DNA from: Trebonia sp963785645
GTDB taxonomy: Bacteria; Actinomycetota; Actinomycetes; Streptosporangiales; Streptosporangiaceae
Reading direction: 5' to 3'
Assembly (NCBI GenBank): GCA_963785645.1
Contig: CAWAWG010000005.1
Span: forward strand, 1-64,000
Length of the DNA: 64,000 nt
The notes under the pieces are model-generated. The model was not told the DNA's origin. It made no database searches and saw nothing but the letters and a program-made list of their open reading frames with translations. Positions 11,720 to 19,394 of the stretch are shown piece by piece (position 1 is the first letter of the stretch; each line of letters opens with the position of its first letter). The position numbers were made by a program, and so were the translations under genes.

Positions 11720-12163
11720 TTATTCGGCCTCGAGCTTCGCCTTGATCACTGCCATCTGCACCGGCGAATTGGCGTTGATGTTCTCGGCCATGGCGGCATC
11801 GTCGACCGGTGCGCCCGGACGCATCTCGAATTCCTGAACCCAGCGCATGAGCACGCCGTCGTCGACCTCGTCGTAGGTCCACCGGATCTGCATGAAACGG
11901 AACGGGCCCGGCTCGACCCGGTGCGCGAGGACGACGCGTGTCGTCCGGTCGGCGACCCGTTCCGACACCCAGGACCACTCGTTCCCGTTCTCGTCGGGAT
12001 GCATGGTCAGCCGGAACCGGACCCGGCCGTCCTCTTCCGCCAGCACCTCGGCCTTGGCGTACTCGGTGAACAGGTGCGGCCAGTTGGCCACGTCATTGGT
12101 CCTGGACCAGACCAGATCCAGCGGCGCCTTGATAACTACGCTGTTCTCTGTCCGTGCCGTCAT
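11720..12163 (-). CDS. SRPBCC polyketide aromatase/cyclase (whiE ORFVI-like)
   Basis: A 147-residue START/SRPBCC-fold protein: ENSVVIKAPLDLVWSRTNDV, WPHLFTEYAKAEVL, RFRLTMHPDENGNEWSWVSE, EFEMRPGAPVDDAAMAENIN. The length and motifs match the monodomain aromatase/cyclases of spore-pigment clusters rather than the didomain type. It would fold and aromatise the first ring of the ACP-bound poly-beta-ketone. It starts one base after the ACP stop, so the genes are tightly coupled. Confidence 0.9.
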   Translation of the reverse strand: MTARTENSVVIKAPLDLVWSRTNDVANWPHLFTEYAKAEVLAEEDGRVRFRLTMHPDENGNEWSWVSERVADRTTRVVLAHRVEPGPFRFMQIRWTYDEVDDGVLMRWVQEFEMRPGAPVDDAAMAENINANSPVQMAVIKAKLEAE

Positions 12164-12164
12164 T

Positions 12165-12422
12165 TCAGCGAACTCCCTGCACGGTGTCGTTGACTAGGCC
12201 GAGGAACTCGCTGACAGTCTCGATGTTCTCCGCATCGACGGGGATGACGATCTGCCGGGTCCGTTCGAGTATGGGAATCGCACCGAGCAACGCGAGCGAA
12301 TCAACGCCGAGCTCCTTGAATGTGGTGCTCTCGGCTACCTGGTCGGGTGTTATCTTCACCCCAGCCGAGGAAGAGAGGATCTCGGTAAGCTCGGCGAGCG
12401 TAACAACAGTGGATTCGGCCAT
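12165..12422 (-). CDS. acyl carrier protein of the type II PKS
   Basis: 85 residues with the phosphopantetheine site GVDSLALLG (Ser in the DSL motif) about halfway, flanked by the usual helix I (VTLAELTEILSSSAGVKITP) and acidic helices. It carries the growing polyketide on its 4'-phosphopantetheine arm. Located between KS-beta (61-base gap) and the aromatase/cyclase, as in whiE. Confidence 0.93.
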   Translation of the reverse strand: MAESTVVTLAELTEILSSSAGVKITPDQVAESTTFKELGVDSLALLGAIPILERTRQIVIPVDAENIETVSEFLGLVNDTVQGVR

Positions 12423-12483
12423 CGATTTCTCCGATCTTGAGTCATTGTGGTTTTCCGGGGAATCTGCGAGTTCTCAAGGTGCG

Positions 12484-13737
12484 CTAGCCGCCGCTCTCGG
12501 CCCGGCTGACGACGAGCGCCGAGGCGAAGCCGCCGAAGCCGCGGGCCAGGCAGAGGATGTGCCGCAGCGGCTTGCGGCGGGCGGTGCCAGTCACCAGGTC
12601 AATGTCATGCGCGAGGTCGGGCGGCCCGGGCGTCGGCGGCACCAGCCCGTCGCGCAGCGCCAGCACGGCGGTCGCCACGTCCAGGGGGGCCGCCCCTGAA
12701 CAGGCGCGGCCGGTCCCGGCTTTCGGCACCGTGACCGGGACTGTCCTCGCATGTGCGCCAAGGGCGGTTTGCAGCGCGGCCACCTCGGCGCGGTCCGCGT
12801 TGCGCACGCCGATGCCATCGGCGAAGACGGCGTCAACTTCGGATGGCCCGATCCGCGCGTCGGCCAGCGCACCGGTAACCGCGAACGCCAGGGCTTGCGA
12901 GGTCCGTGCCCAGCCGTCGCCGTCCTCGGGATGCGGCGGCTGCCCCGCGGCAAAGGCGGCGGCGTGACCGGTGATCTCGGCGAGGGCGGGCGCCCCGCGT
13001 TCGCGCGCGTGCGCGAGTTCTTCCATAACGAGCACCGCGCCGCCCTCACCGGGCGCGAAACCGCTCGCGGACCGGCCGAACGGCACGTAGGCGCTGGCCG
13101 CGTCGCGGGACTGCGACAGCAGTCCCGACTGCATTTGGCAGACCAGGCCGTAGGGGCTGAGCGGAGCCTCGGTGCCCCCGCACACCTGGACGGGAGTACC
13201 GCGCCGGATTGCCCGGCGGCTGAGCGCGATCGCGTCGAGCCCCCCGGCCGAATCCGAACTGAGCACGGCGCAGGGACCGCGAAAGCCGTTCGCGATGGAG
13301 ATCTGGCCGGTGGACGCCGCGTAGAACCAGGCGATGGACTGGTAAGGACCGACGTGGCCTGGCCCCTGCGACCACAGTGCCTGGATCTCCCGCTGGCCGA
13401 AGGCGACTCCGCCCGCACCTGCGGCCGTGGTGACCCCGATGTCGAAACTGCCCTTCCCGAGGGTCTCCAGGGCGGCGGCCGCCACCGCCTCGCCCGCGGC
13501 TACCAGCGCGAGGTGCGTCCACCGGTCGGTCTGCACGAGAACCCTGGGATCTACCAGGTCAGCAGGATCCGCCCCGCGGACCTCGCCCGCGAAGCGGACA
13601 GGGTAACGCGTGGCGTCGAACCGGCTGATGCGGTCGATCGCCCGGTGGCCCGCCAGGGTGGCCCGCCAGTAGCTGTCGGTGTCGGCTCCGGTGGGAGCCA
13701 CCACCCCCAGCCCGGTGACCACCGTGCGGCTGGTCAA
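12484..13737 (-). CDS. ketosynthase beta / chain length factor
   Basis: A 417-residue KS-fold protein starting at a TTG that overlaps the KS-alpha stop (TTGA): TSRTVVTGLGVVAPTGADTD. Active-site Cys is absent; the loop reads SSDSAGGLDA, putting Ser at about residue 163 where KS-beta subunits normally have Gln (decarboxylase site). It pairs with KS-alpha to set chain length. Glycine-rich C-terminus LARGFGGFASALV is intact. Translational coupling to KS-alpha fits 1:1 heterodimer production. Confidence 0.92.
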   Translation of the reverse strand: MTSRTVVTGLGVVAPTGADTDSYWRATLAGHRAIDRISRFDATRYPVRFAGEVRGADPADLVDPRVLVQTDRWTHLALVAAGEAVAAAALETLGKGSFDIGVTTAAGAGGVAFGQREIQALWSQGPGHVGPYQSIAWFYAASTGQISIANGFRGPCAVLSSDSAGGLDAIALSRRAIRRGTPVQVCGGTEAPLSPYGLVCQMQSGLLSQSRDAASAYVPFGRSASGFAPGEGGAVLVMEELAHARERGAPALAEITGHAAAFAAGQPPHPEDGDGWARTSQALAFAVTGALADARIGPSEVDAVFADGIGVRNADRAEVAALQTALGAHARTVPVTVPKAGTGRACSGAAPLDVATAVLALRDGLVPPTPGPPDLAHDIDLVTGTARRKPLRHILCLARGFGGFASALVVSRAESGG

Positions 13738-15002
13738 CGTCGGCTCCGGCCGGCCGCGCCGAGCACCACGGCGGACTGGAAACCGCCAAAGCCGCTGCCG
13801 ATGCTGAGAACCACGTCCAGTTGCTGTTCGCGCGCCTCGTTGGGCACGTAGTCAAGGTCGCATTCCGGGTCGGGATGCTCGTAGTTCGCCGTGGGCGGGA
13901 TGACCCCGTAGCGGATGGCGAGCACACAGGCGGCCAGCTCGATGCTGCCGATGGCCCCGAGCGAGTGGCCGACCATTGACTTGATCGAGCTCATCGGGGT
14001 GCGCAGCGCGTGCTCCCCGAGGCTTCGCTTGACCGCAGCGGTCTCGTGCCGGTCATTCTGCTTAGTGCTTGAGCCGTGCGCGTTAACGTAGCCGACCTCG
14101 TCCTCGCCGACCTTGGCGCGACCAAGCGCGGTGGTGATCGACCGTGCCATCTCAACGCCTTCCGCGGTGAGCCCGGTCATGTGGTACGCATTGCCGAACG
14201 TCGCGAAGCCGCTGAGCTCGCAGTAGATTTCGGCGCCTCGTTTCCTGGCATGCGCGAGTTCTTCCAGGATCAGCACGGCTGAGCCCTCGCCGAGGACGAA
14301 GCCGTCCCTGGTCGCGTCGAACGGCCGTGACGCCCGCTCGGGCTCGTGATTGCGGGTACTGGTTGCCTTGATCGCGTCGAAGCATGCCACCGTGATCGGC
14401 GAGATCGGGGCATCGGCCGCGCCGGCGATCATCACGTCCGCCGCTCCGTCTTCGATGAGCTCCGCGGCATGGCCGACCGCATCGAGCCCGGACGTGCAGC
14501 CGGTGGATACCGTCATCACCGGGCCGCCCGCGCCGTGCCAGGTGGCGATTTCCGCCGACAACGTGCTCGGCACCGTCGCCTGGTACAGGAACGGGTGCAC
14601 GTCGGCCGGGTCGACGAGCCATTCCCGCCCGCTGTCGGATACCTTGACGTACACGTCCTCCAGGCGGGTGGTGGAGCCGACGGCGGTTCCCATGCTCACG
14701 CCGAGTCGCCTGGGGTCGCCGTGCTCAAAGTCGAGGCCGGCGTCATTGACCGCCTCGGCCGCGGCGACGAGCCCAAGCTGGACATGCCGGTCGACCCGGT
14801 AAGTGTCCGCCGGGGACAGCCCCGCGGCGATCGGATCGAAGTCGCACTCGGCCGCGATCCGGGAACGGAACGCGCTCGCGTCGAATAGCGAGATCGCCCG
14901 GGTCGCCGTGCGGCCCGAGGTGAGCAGGTCCCAGAACTGCTTGACTCCGGCACCGCCGGGTGCGACGACACCGATCCCGGTGACCACTGTTCGCCTGGTC
15001 AT
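13734..15002 (-). CDS. ketosynthase alpha of the type II PKS
   Basis: A 422-residue beta-ketoacyl synthase. Nucleophile Cys at about residue 169 in TVSTGCTSGLDAVGH, then His sites VNAHGSSTKQND and MVGHSLGAIGSIELA, with DGFVLGEGSAVLILEE between. Catalyses Claisen condensations of malonyl-ACP units as KS-alpha/KS-beta heterodimer. ATG overlaps the cupin stop (ATGA) and its own stop overlaps the KS-beta TTG start: one translationally chained operon. Confidence 0.95.
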   Translation of the reverse strand: MTRRTVVTGIGVVAPGGAGVKQFWDLLTSGRTATRAISLFDASAFRSRIAAECDFDPIAAGLSPADTYRVDRHVQLGLVAAAEAVNDAGLDFEHGDPRRLGVSMGTAVGSTTRLEDVYVKVSDSGREWLVDPADVHPFLYQATVPSTLSAEIATWHGAGGPVMTVSTGCTSGLDAVGHAAELIEDGAADVMIAGAADAPISPITVACFDAIKATSTRNHEPERASRPFDATRDGFVLGEGSAVLILEELAHARKRGAEIYCELSGFATFGNAYHMTGLTAEGVEMARSITTALGRAKVGEDEVGYVNAHGSSTKQNDRHETAAVKRSLGEHALRTPMSSIKSMVGHSLGAIGSIELAACVLAIRYGVIPPTANYEHPDPECDLDYVPNEAREQQLDVVLSIGSGFGGFQSAVVLGAAGRSRR

Positions 15003-15463
15003 CAGGCCTGCCCAGACTGGTCTGCGCCCTCTGTGTCAACGTGTCCGAGCGCCGGCTGCGGTGCCAGCGGGCCGAGGTGGAAGACGATCCGGACCTGGAT
15101 CGCGCCGGTATTGCGGACTCGGTGCCGGGTGCCCGGCGGGATGAGCAGCGCGGACCCGGTGGCCAGTTCCCATGGCTCGCCGTCGAGATCCGCCGTCGCG
15201 TCCCCGTCGGCAACGTAAAGGAACTCCTCGGAATACGGATGGTAGTGCTCGGCGACGCGTTCCCCTGGCTGCAATAGGACGACGCCGGAGAAGCCCGATA
15301 CTGAGCCAGCGGTCCGCGGGCTGAGGAGGGTCCGGACCTCGCCGCCGCGCCGCCGGTCAGGGCTGATCTGGCTGGACTGAACCAGGACGATCGGCCGATC
15401 GTCGGGACGGCTGTGCACTGCAGTCGGTTCTGGTGTTCCTGTGAGTACTGTTCTAACGACCAT
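15002..15463 (-). CDS. cupin-domain polyketide cyclase-like protein (whiE ORFII-like)
   Basis: First gene of the pigment operon. I choose the ATG at 15463, which has GGGGA just upstream; a GTG at 15484 is also in frame. The protein has a single cupin barrel: AEHYHPYSEEFLYVADGDAT (metal-binding His and Glu) and ALLIPPGTRHRVRNTG. Cupins of this type are constant members of spore-pigment clusters and are thought to assist cyclisation or oxygenation. The ~150 bases upstream hold a palindromic operator region. Confidence 0.88.
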   Translation of the reverse strand: MVVRTVLTGTPEPTAVHSRPDDRPIVLVQSSQISPDRRRGGEVRTLLSPRTAGSVSGFSGVVLLQPGERVAEHYHPYSEEFLYVADGDATADLDGEPWELATGSALLIPPGTRHRVRNTGAIQVRIVFHLGPLAPQPALGHVDTEGADQSGQA

Positions 15464-15637
15464 GTCATTCCCCAGGGTTCTCACGGGTGCCGCTGTGTCG
15501 CGGTTGTCGCCACTGCCCGCCAGGAGCCACGAGCCCGAACGGGCCGCGGGGTCCTTTTCGCGTCGGTCCCCTCATTGCTCGCTTGGCTCATCTGATGCAA
15601 GTCAAGCTGTACCGCCCGAGCATTATGTTTAACCCTA

Positions 15638-15664
15638 AGTAGTCAATATGACTACTCTGCGTAG
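15638..15664. promoter_or_regulatory. overlapping palindromes upstream of the pigment operon
   Basis: AGTAGTCAATATGACTACT (15638-15656) is a perfect palindrome with 8-bp arms and a 3-bp centre. It overlaps CTACTCTGCGTAG (15652-15664), a TAC-N5-GTA palindrome also found, exactly in its central 11 bases (reverse complement), at 19169-19181 and with two changes at 17434-17446. The site lies about 175-200 bases upstream of the cupin start in AT-richer DNA, where the operon promoter should be. Confidence 0.55.
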
Positions 15665-15680
15665 CCGACGCGACGCCTGG

Positions 15681-15748
15681 CAATCGGTTGCGGGCAGGCC
15701 GCGGATGCCTGCCGGTCACGGATGCGGTCTGACCGCAACCGATTGCGG
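15681..15748 (-). terminator. nested hairpins after the multicopper oxidase gene
   Basis: CAATCGGTTGCGG (15681-15693) pairs with CCGCAACCGATTG (15733-15745); inside it GGCAGGC pairs with GCCTGCC (15693-15699 with 15707-15713). The right arm can instead form a small local hairpin CCGCAA-CCGA-TTGCGG (15733-15748). The structure starts a few bases after the oxidase stop codon, so it most likely ends that transcript. No long U-run follows, as is common in high-GC actinobacteria. Confidence 0.55.
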
Positions 15749-15752
15749 TTGG

Positions 15753-17399
15753 CTACGTCCTGGCCGGTGACCCCGCTGGCGTGGCCGAGATGACGTTGAC
15801 GTAGCTCATCATGCCGGCATCCTCGTGCGCGGAGATGTGGCAGTGGAACATCACCTTGCCGGTGAAGTCGGTGAAGCGGATCCGGATCACGACCTCCCCG
15901 GCCTTGCCGTGCTGCATGCTGGGGACATCGACGATGTCCTGTTCGCCGGTGTAGGGCTCAGGGACGCCGTTGACGGACATCACCTGGAAGTGATCCGTAT
16001 GCGTGTGGAAGGGGTGGATCTCGCCGGTCTCGTTGAGGATCGTCCACTGCTCGGTGGTGCCGAGGATGGCAGGCGTGGAGAAGACTGAAATGTCTGGGTT
16101 GAACTGCTTGCCGTTGATGTACATTTTGCTGCCGGTCGCGTTCTCGCTGAGCCGGATGACGCGGTGCGCGGCGATGTGCGCGGTGGCCAGCGACGCGGCC
16201 GCGGTGGGCAGGGCGCCGGCGGGCATCGGGAGGGGACGCTCAGGCCAGCCAGCCACGCGCACCTTCATGAGCCTGGCCGCGGGGTAGTGGTCCCACTGCG
16301 GGCCGGTGTTGATCGGCAAGGTCTCCAGCCAGGTACTGCCGGGGCGGGTGCTGGCCGTGACCAGGACGTCCCATCGCTTGGCGGGCGGGAGGTCGAGGGT
16401 GCCCGTCCTGGTCACTTGCGAAACCGGGTAGCCGTCTTGTCCGACAATCGTGAACATGGAGCCCAGGAGCGCGAGGCTGTAGGAGATGTCCGCTCCCTCG
16501 TTGGCGATGCGCCACAGCTCGGTCTGGCCCGGCCGCATGTCGAGGACCGGCTGGAGCTGTCCGTTGACCAGCCGGACGGTCGGGTTGCCGGAACGGATCG
16601 AATAGCCCGGGGTGTTCGCCACGATGTGCCCGGAGCTGGTGATCTGCATGTCCTTCAGGACCAGGGTGCGGATCACGACGCGGCGCAGCGGCCGCGGCAG
16701 CAGCGCGCGCTCGTCGCCCACGATGATCGTCCCGGACAGGCCGTCGTAGAGCTGGGTCTCGATGTCCTGGCAGCCCGTGGCCGTGGTGGCCGGTGCTGTC
16801 ATGCCGGTCATCGGCATCGCCTCGTTGCCCATGCACATGTCGTGGTCGTGGTACCAGAAGGTGCCCATCGGCTGGTCCCGCGGTATGTAAAGGTGGTAGG
16901 TGAAGCTGCGGCCAGGGGGGACCGAGATCAGGGGGTTGTCGGCGCTGCCCGAGGGAGAGACGTGCAGGCCGTGAAAGTGCAGATTCGTCGGCGTTGTGAG
17001 CCTGTTCACCAGGGTCAGCTCGACGTGCTCGCCGGGGACAAGATGCATCGTCGGGCCGACGTAGTCCCCGTCGTAGGACTCTCCCCACACCTTCTTGCCG
17101 CTGATATCGAACCGCATGGGCTCGGCCACCAGCCGTAGCCGCAGCGTGCGCGGGGTCGTGACGTTGAGGGCAGCCGGCACCGCCAGCGCCAGCCCGGGGG
17201 TCATGCCCGCCTCCTGCTGGGCCGTCGTCGGGGGCGGTGCCACGCTCACCGCGGCAGCCGGCCCGACGCCGGGGATGATGGCCGCCGCCACGGCGATCGC
17301 GGCCGAGGTAACGAGGCCGGCCGCGAACCGGACCGGACGACCCTGCCAAAGATGCAACACTTTCTCACGCCCTTCTTGGCGAGCCCTAATGAGCCGCAC
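15753..17399 (-). CDS. secreted multicopper oxidase
   Basis: About 530 residues; the start is a GTG at 17399 or one ~13 codons later. A basic N-terminus and hydrophobic stretch (FAAGLVTSAAIAVAAAIIPG) form a signal sequence or anchor. All copper sites are present: NLHFHGLHV, FWYHDHDMC, IHPFHTHTDHF and the type 1/trinuclear MFHCHISAHEDAGMM. Laccase-like enzymes couple one-electron oxidation of phenols to reduction of oxygen. Between the FAD hydroxylase and the PKS operon, all on the same strand, it may oxidise or couple the polyphenol pigment outside the membrane; that role is inference. Confidence 0.88.
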   Translation of the reverse strand: MRLIRARQEGREKVLHLWQGRPVRFAAGLVTSAAIAVAAAIIPGVGPAAAVSVAPPPTTAQQEAGMTPGLALAVPAALNVTTPRTLRLRLVAEPMRFDISGKKVWGESYDGDYVGPTMHLVPGEHVELTLVNRLTTPTNLHFHGLHVSPSGSADNPLISVPPGRSFTYHLYIPRDQPMGTFWYHDHDMCMGNEAMPMTGMTAPATTATGCQDIETQLYDGLSGTIIVGDERALLPRPLRRVVIRTLVLKDMQITSSGHIVANTPGYSIRSGNPTVRLVNGQLQPVLDMRPGQTELWRIANEGADISYSLALLGSMFTIVGQDGYPVSQVTRTGTLDLPPAKRWDVLVTASTRPGSTWLETLPINTGPQWDHYPAARLMKVRVAGWPERPLPMPAGALPTAAASLATAHIAAHRVIRLSENATGSKMYINGKQFNPDISVFSTPAILGTTEQWTILNETGEIHPFHTHTDHFQVMSVNGVPEPYTGEQDIVDVPSMQHGKAGEVVIRIRFTDFTGKVMFHCHISAHEDAGMMSYVNVISATPAGSPART

Positions 17400-17433
17400 A
17401 ACGATTGCGGTCTTGCCCGGACTTCACATTCGA

Positions 17434-17446
17434 CTACCCTGAGTAA
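17434..17446. promoter_or_regulatory. TAC-N5-GTA palindrome upstream of the multicopper oxidase
   Basis: CTACCCTGAGTAA lies 35 bases upstream of the farthest possible oxidase start. It matches the cupin-upstream site CTACTCTGCGTAG at 10 of 13 positions and keeps the TAC/GTA half sites with five-base spacing. Confidence 0.4.
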
Positions 17447-17468
17447 CTGAATCGCTGCCCGCTAGCCG

Positions 17469-19094
17469 TCAGCTGCGGCTGAGGACGGCATCGAGCACTT
17501 CGGCCAGCGCCCGTTCTGGATTGGTGCCGGATGTCTGCGCCCGCCACGCCACGAAGCCGTCCGGGCGGACGAGGACGGCGCCGCCAGAGTCGGTGCCGTG
17601 CAACTGCGCCCAGTCAGACCCGTCCTCGGGCACCAGGTCGTACTCCGCGCCGTGGCCCACCCGGTAGCAGGCAAGCGGGACGCCTTGCCCGGCGACTTGC
17701 AGGCCGGCCGCGTGCCAGGCTCCGCCGTCGGGACCGCTGAGCAGTACCGGCGTCCGCTCGTAGAGGTCGAGCGTGGACAACCGGGCACCGGACCGCTTCA
17801 GCCACATGTGCGGTGCCCGGCTTCCGGGCTCGGCCGTGGGCCGGAAGTCCTGCGGGATGACCGGGCCGTCGCTGGGGGCCCCCGCGACCGCGCTCGAGCA
17901 GTAGCGGTAGCCGAGAACCATGGCGAGCGTCACCGGTTGCCGCTTGAAGCGGGTGCGCGGGTCGTAACCAGGATGATTGTGCTCGGCCGAACGGGCCGCG
18001 GCCCGGGCGGCGGTCGCCGCCGCTACCGGCCGTCGCTCAACGTCGTAGGTTTCGAGCAAGCCGGGACCCGCCCAACCGCCCAGCACCGCGGCGAGCTTCC
18101 ATACGAGGTTGTGGGCGTCCTGGATCCCGGTGTTCGCGCCGTACGCTCCGGTCGGCGACATCTCGTGCGCCGAGTCGCCGGCCAGGAAGACCCGGCCGTC
18201 GCGGAAGCGCTCGACGACCCGCTCGGCAGCGGTCCACCTGGCCTTTCCGGTGATCTTCACCTCCAGGTCGGGCACGCCGGTCGCGGTGCGGATGGCCGCG
18301 GCGCAGCGCCCGTCGGTAAAGTCCGCAAGCGTCTCGCCGAGTTCGACGTCCAGGGGCGCGTGCAGCACCCAGGACCGCTCGTTGTCGACCGGAAGCAGCA
18401 CGCCGGAGCCCTGCTCGTTCGTCAGGTAGGCGCAGAAGAAACGGCGGTCGCCGACGGCGTCGGCCAGCCGCTCGGCCTGGAATGCGATGCTCACGCTGTG
18501 GAACAGGTCGCCGGACCCGGTGTGGCCGATTCCGAGCCGCTCCCTGACCGGGCTGCGCGGCCCGTCCGCGGCGACCAGGTAATCGGCCCGCACGGTCCGC
18601 TCCTCGCCGTTGTGCCGGCTCCTGATCAGCGCGGTCACTCCGTCCGCGTCCTGCTCGAAGGAGACAAGCTGGGTGCCGAACCGGATGTCGGCGCCGAGGC
18701 CGCGGGCGGCACGCAGCAGGACCGGCTCCAGGTCATTCTGGCTGCACTGGCACCAGCTTGACGGGCTGACCCTGGCATGTTCCCCGGTCGGGTCGACTTC
18801 CTTGACCAGCCATTTGCCGTCTCCCTTGGTCAGGGTCTCGACCTGCAGGATGCCGTGATTGTCGGCGAGCAGGGACGCGGCCTCGCGGATGTCCGGCTCG
18901 ACTCCGGCCGTACGGAAAATTTCCATGGTGCGCAGGTTGTTGCCGCGCCCGCGCGGATGCTCCGAGGTCTCGGCGTGCTGCTCCACGAGCAGGTGATCAA
19001 CGCCCAGGCGGGCGAGAAACAGCGACGTCGACAGGCCCACAAGGGAGCCTCCGGTGATCAGGACGGGCACGCGTTCGTCGGCCTTGAGGATCAT
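17469..19094 (-). CDS. FAD-dependent aromatic hydroxylase (whiE ORFVIII-like)
   Basis: I take ATG 19094 (GGAGAG upstream) as start; the frame is open further upstream. About 540 residues of the phenol/polyketide hydroxylase family: dinucleotide site VLITGGSLVGLSTSLFLARL, the DG motif DYLVAADGPRSPVRERL, the GD motif RVFLAGDSAHEMSPTGAYGA and a C-terminal thioredoxin-like domain ending around ALAEVLDAVL. It would hydroxylate the cyclised polyketide with NAD(P)H and oxygen. In whiE the equivalent gene is the divergent ORFVIII; here it is co-directional, upstream of the multicopper oxidase. Confidence 0.9.
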   Translation of the reverse strand: MILKADERVPVLITGGSLVGLSTSLFLARLGVDHLLVEQHAETSEHPRGRGNNLRTMEIFRTAGVEPDIREAASLLADNHGILQVETLTKGDGKWLVKEVDPTGEHARVSPSSWCQCSQNDLEPVLLRAARGLGADIRFGTQLVSFEQDADGVTALIRSRHNGEERTVRADYLVAADGPRSPVRERLGIGHTGSGDLFHSVSIAFQAERLADAVGDRRFFCAYLTNEQGSGVLLPVDNERSWVLHAPLDVELGETLADFTDGRCAAAIRTATGVPDLEVKITGKARWTAAERVVERFRDGRVFLAGDSAHEMSPTGAYGANTGIQDAHNLVWKLAAVLGGWAGPGLLETYDVERRPVAAATAARAAARSAEHNHPGYDPRTRFKRQPVTLAMVLGYRYCSSAVAGAPSDGPVIPQDFRPTAEPGSRAPHMWLKRSGARLSTLDLYERTPVLLSGPDGGAWHAAGLQVAGQGVPLACYRVGHGAEYDLVPEDGSDWAQLHGTDSGGAVLVRPDGFVAWRAQTSGTNPERALAEVLDAVLSRS

Positions 19095-19168
19095 GGGTTC
19101 GCTCTCCAGACTCTTGCCGTGCTGTGGTGCGGTGCACCACAGCCGGTTCATCGGTTCCGCCGTCAAGG

Positions 19169-19181
19169 TTACGCAGAGTAA
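19169..19181. promoter_or_regulatory. TAC-N5-GTA palindrome between hydroxylase and MFS gene
   Basis: TTACGCAGAGTAA lies 75 bases upstream of the hydroxylase start and in the shared control region with the divergent MFS gene. Its central 11 bases are identical (on the opposite strand) to the site upstream of the cupin at 15653-15663. Confidence 0.45.
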
Positions 19182-19394
19182 ACGAATAACAACAGAGCGT
19201 AATCACAGTTGGGCTCGCGGGCACCACCTCAGACCCTTACCTCGGGCCTTCGGGGAGGTCATGGGCCATAGCGGCGAAGCACGGACCCGTTCGGAATCAC
19301 CTTGATCTTGACTCTTCTCACCGGCGACAAACCCGGCGAAAATCATTCGGGCTCTGGCGACCTGGCTGGTAGCGTCCCGTGTGATGTTGACGGA

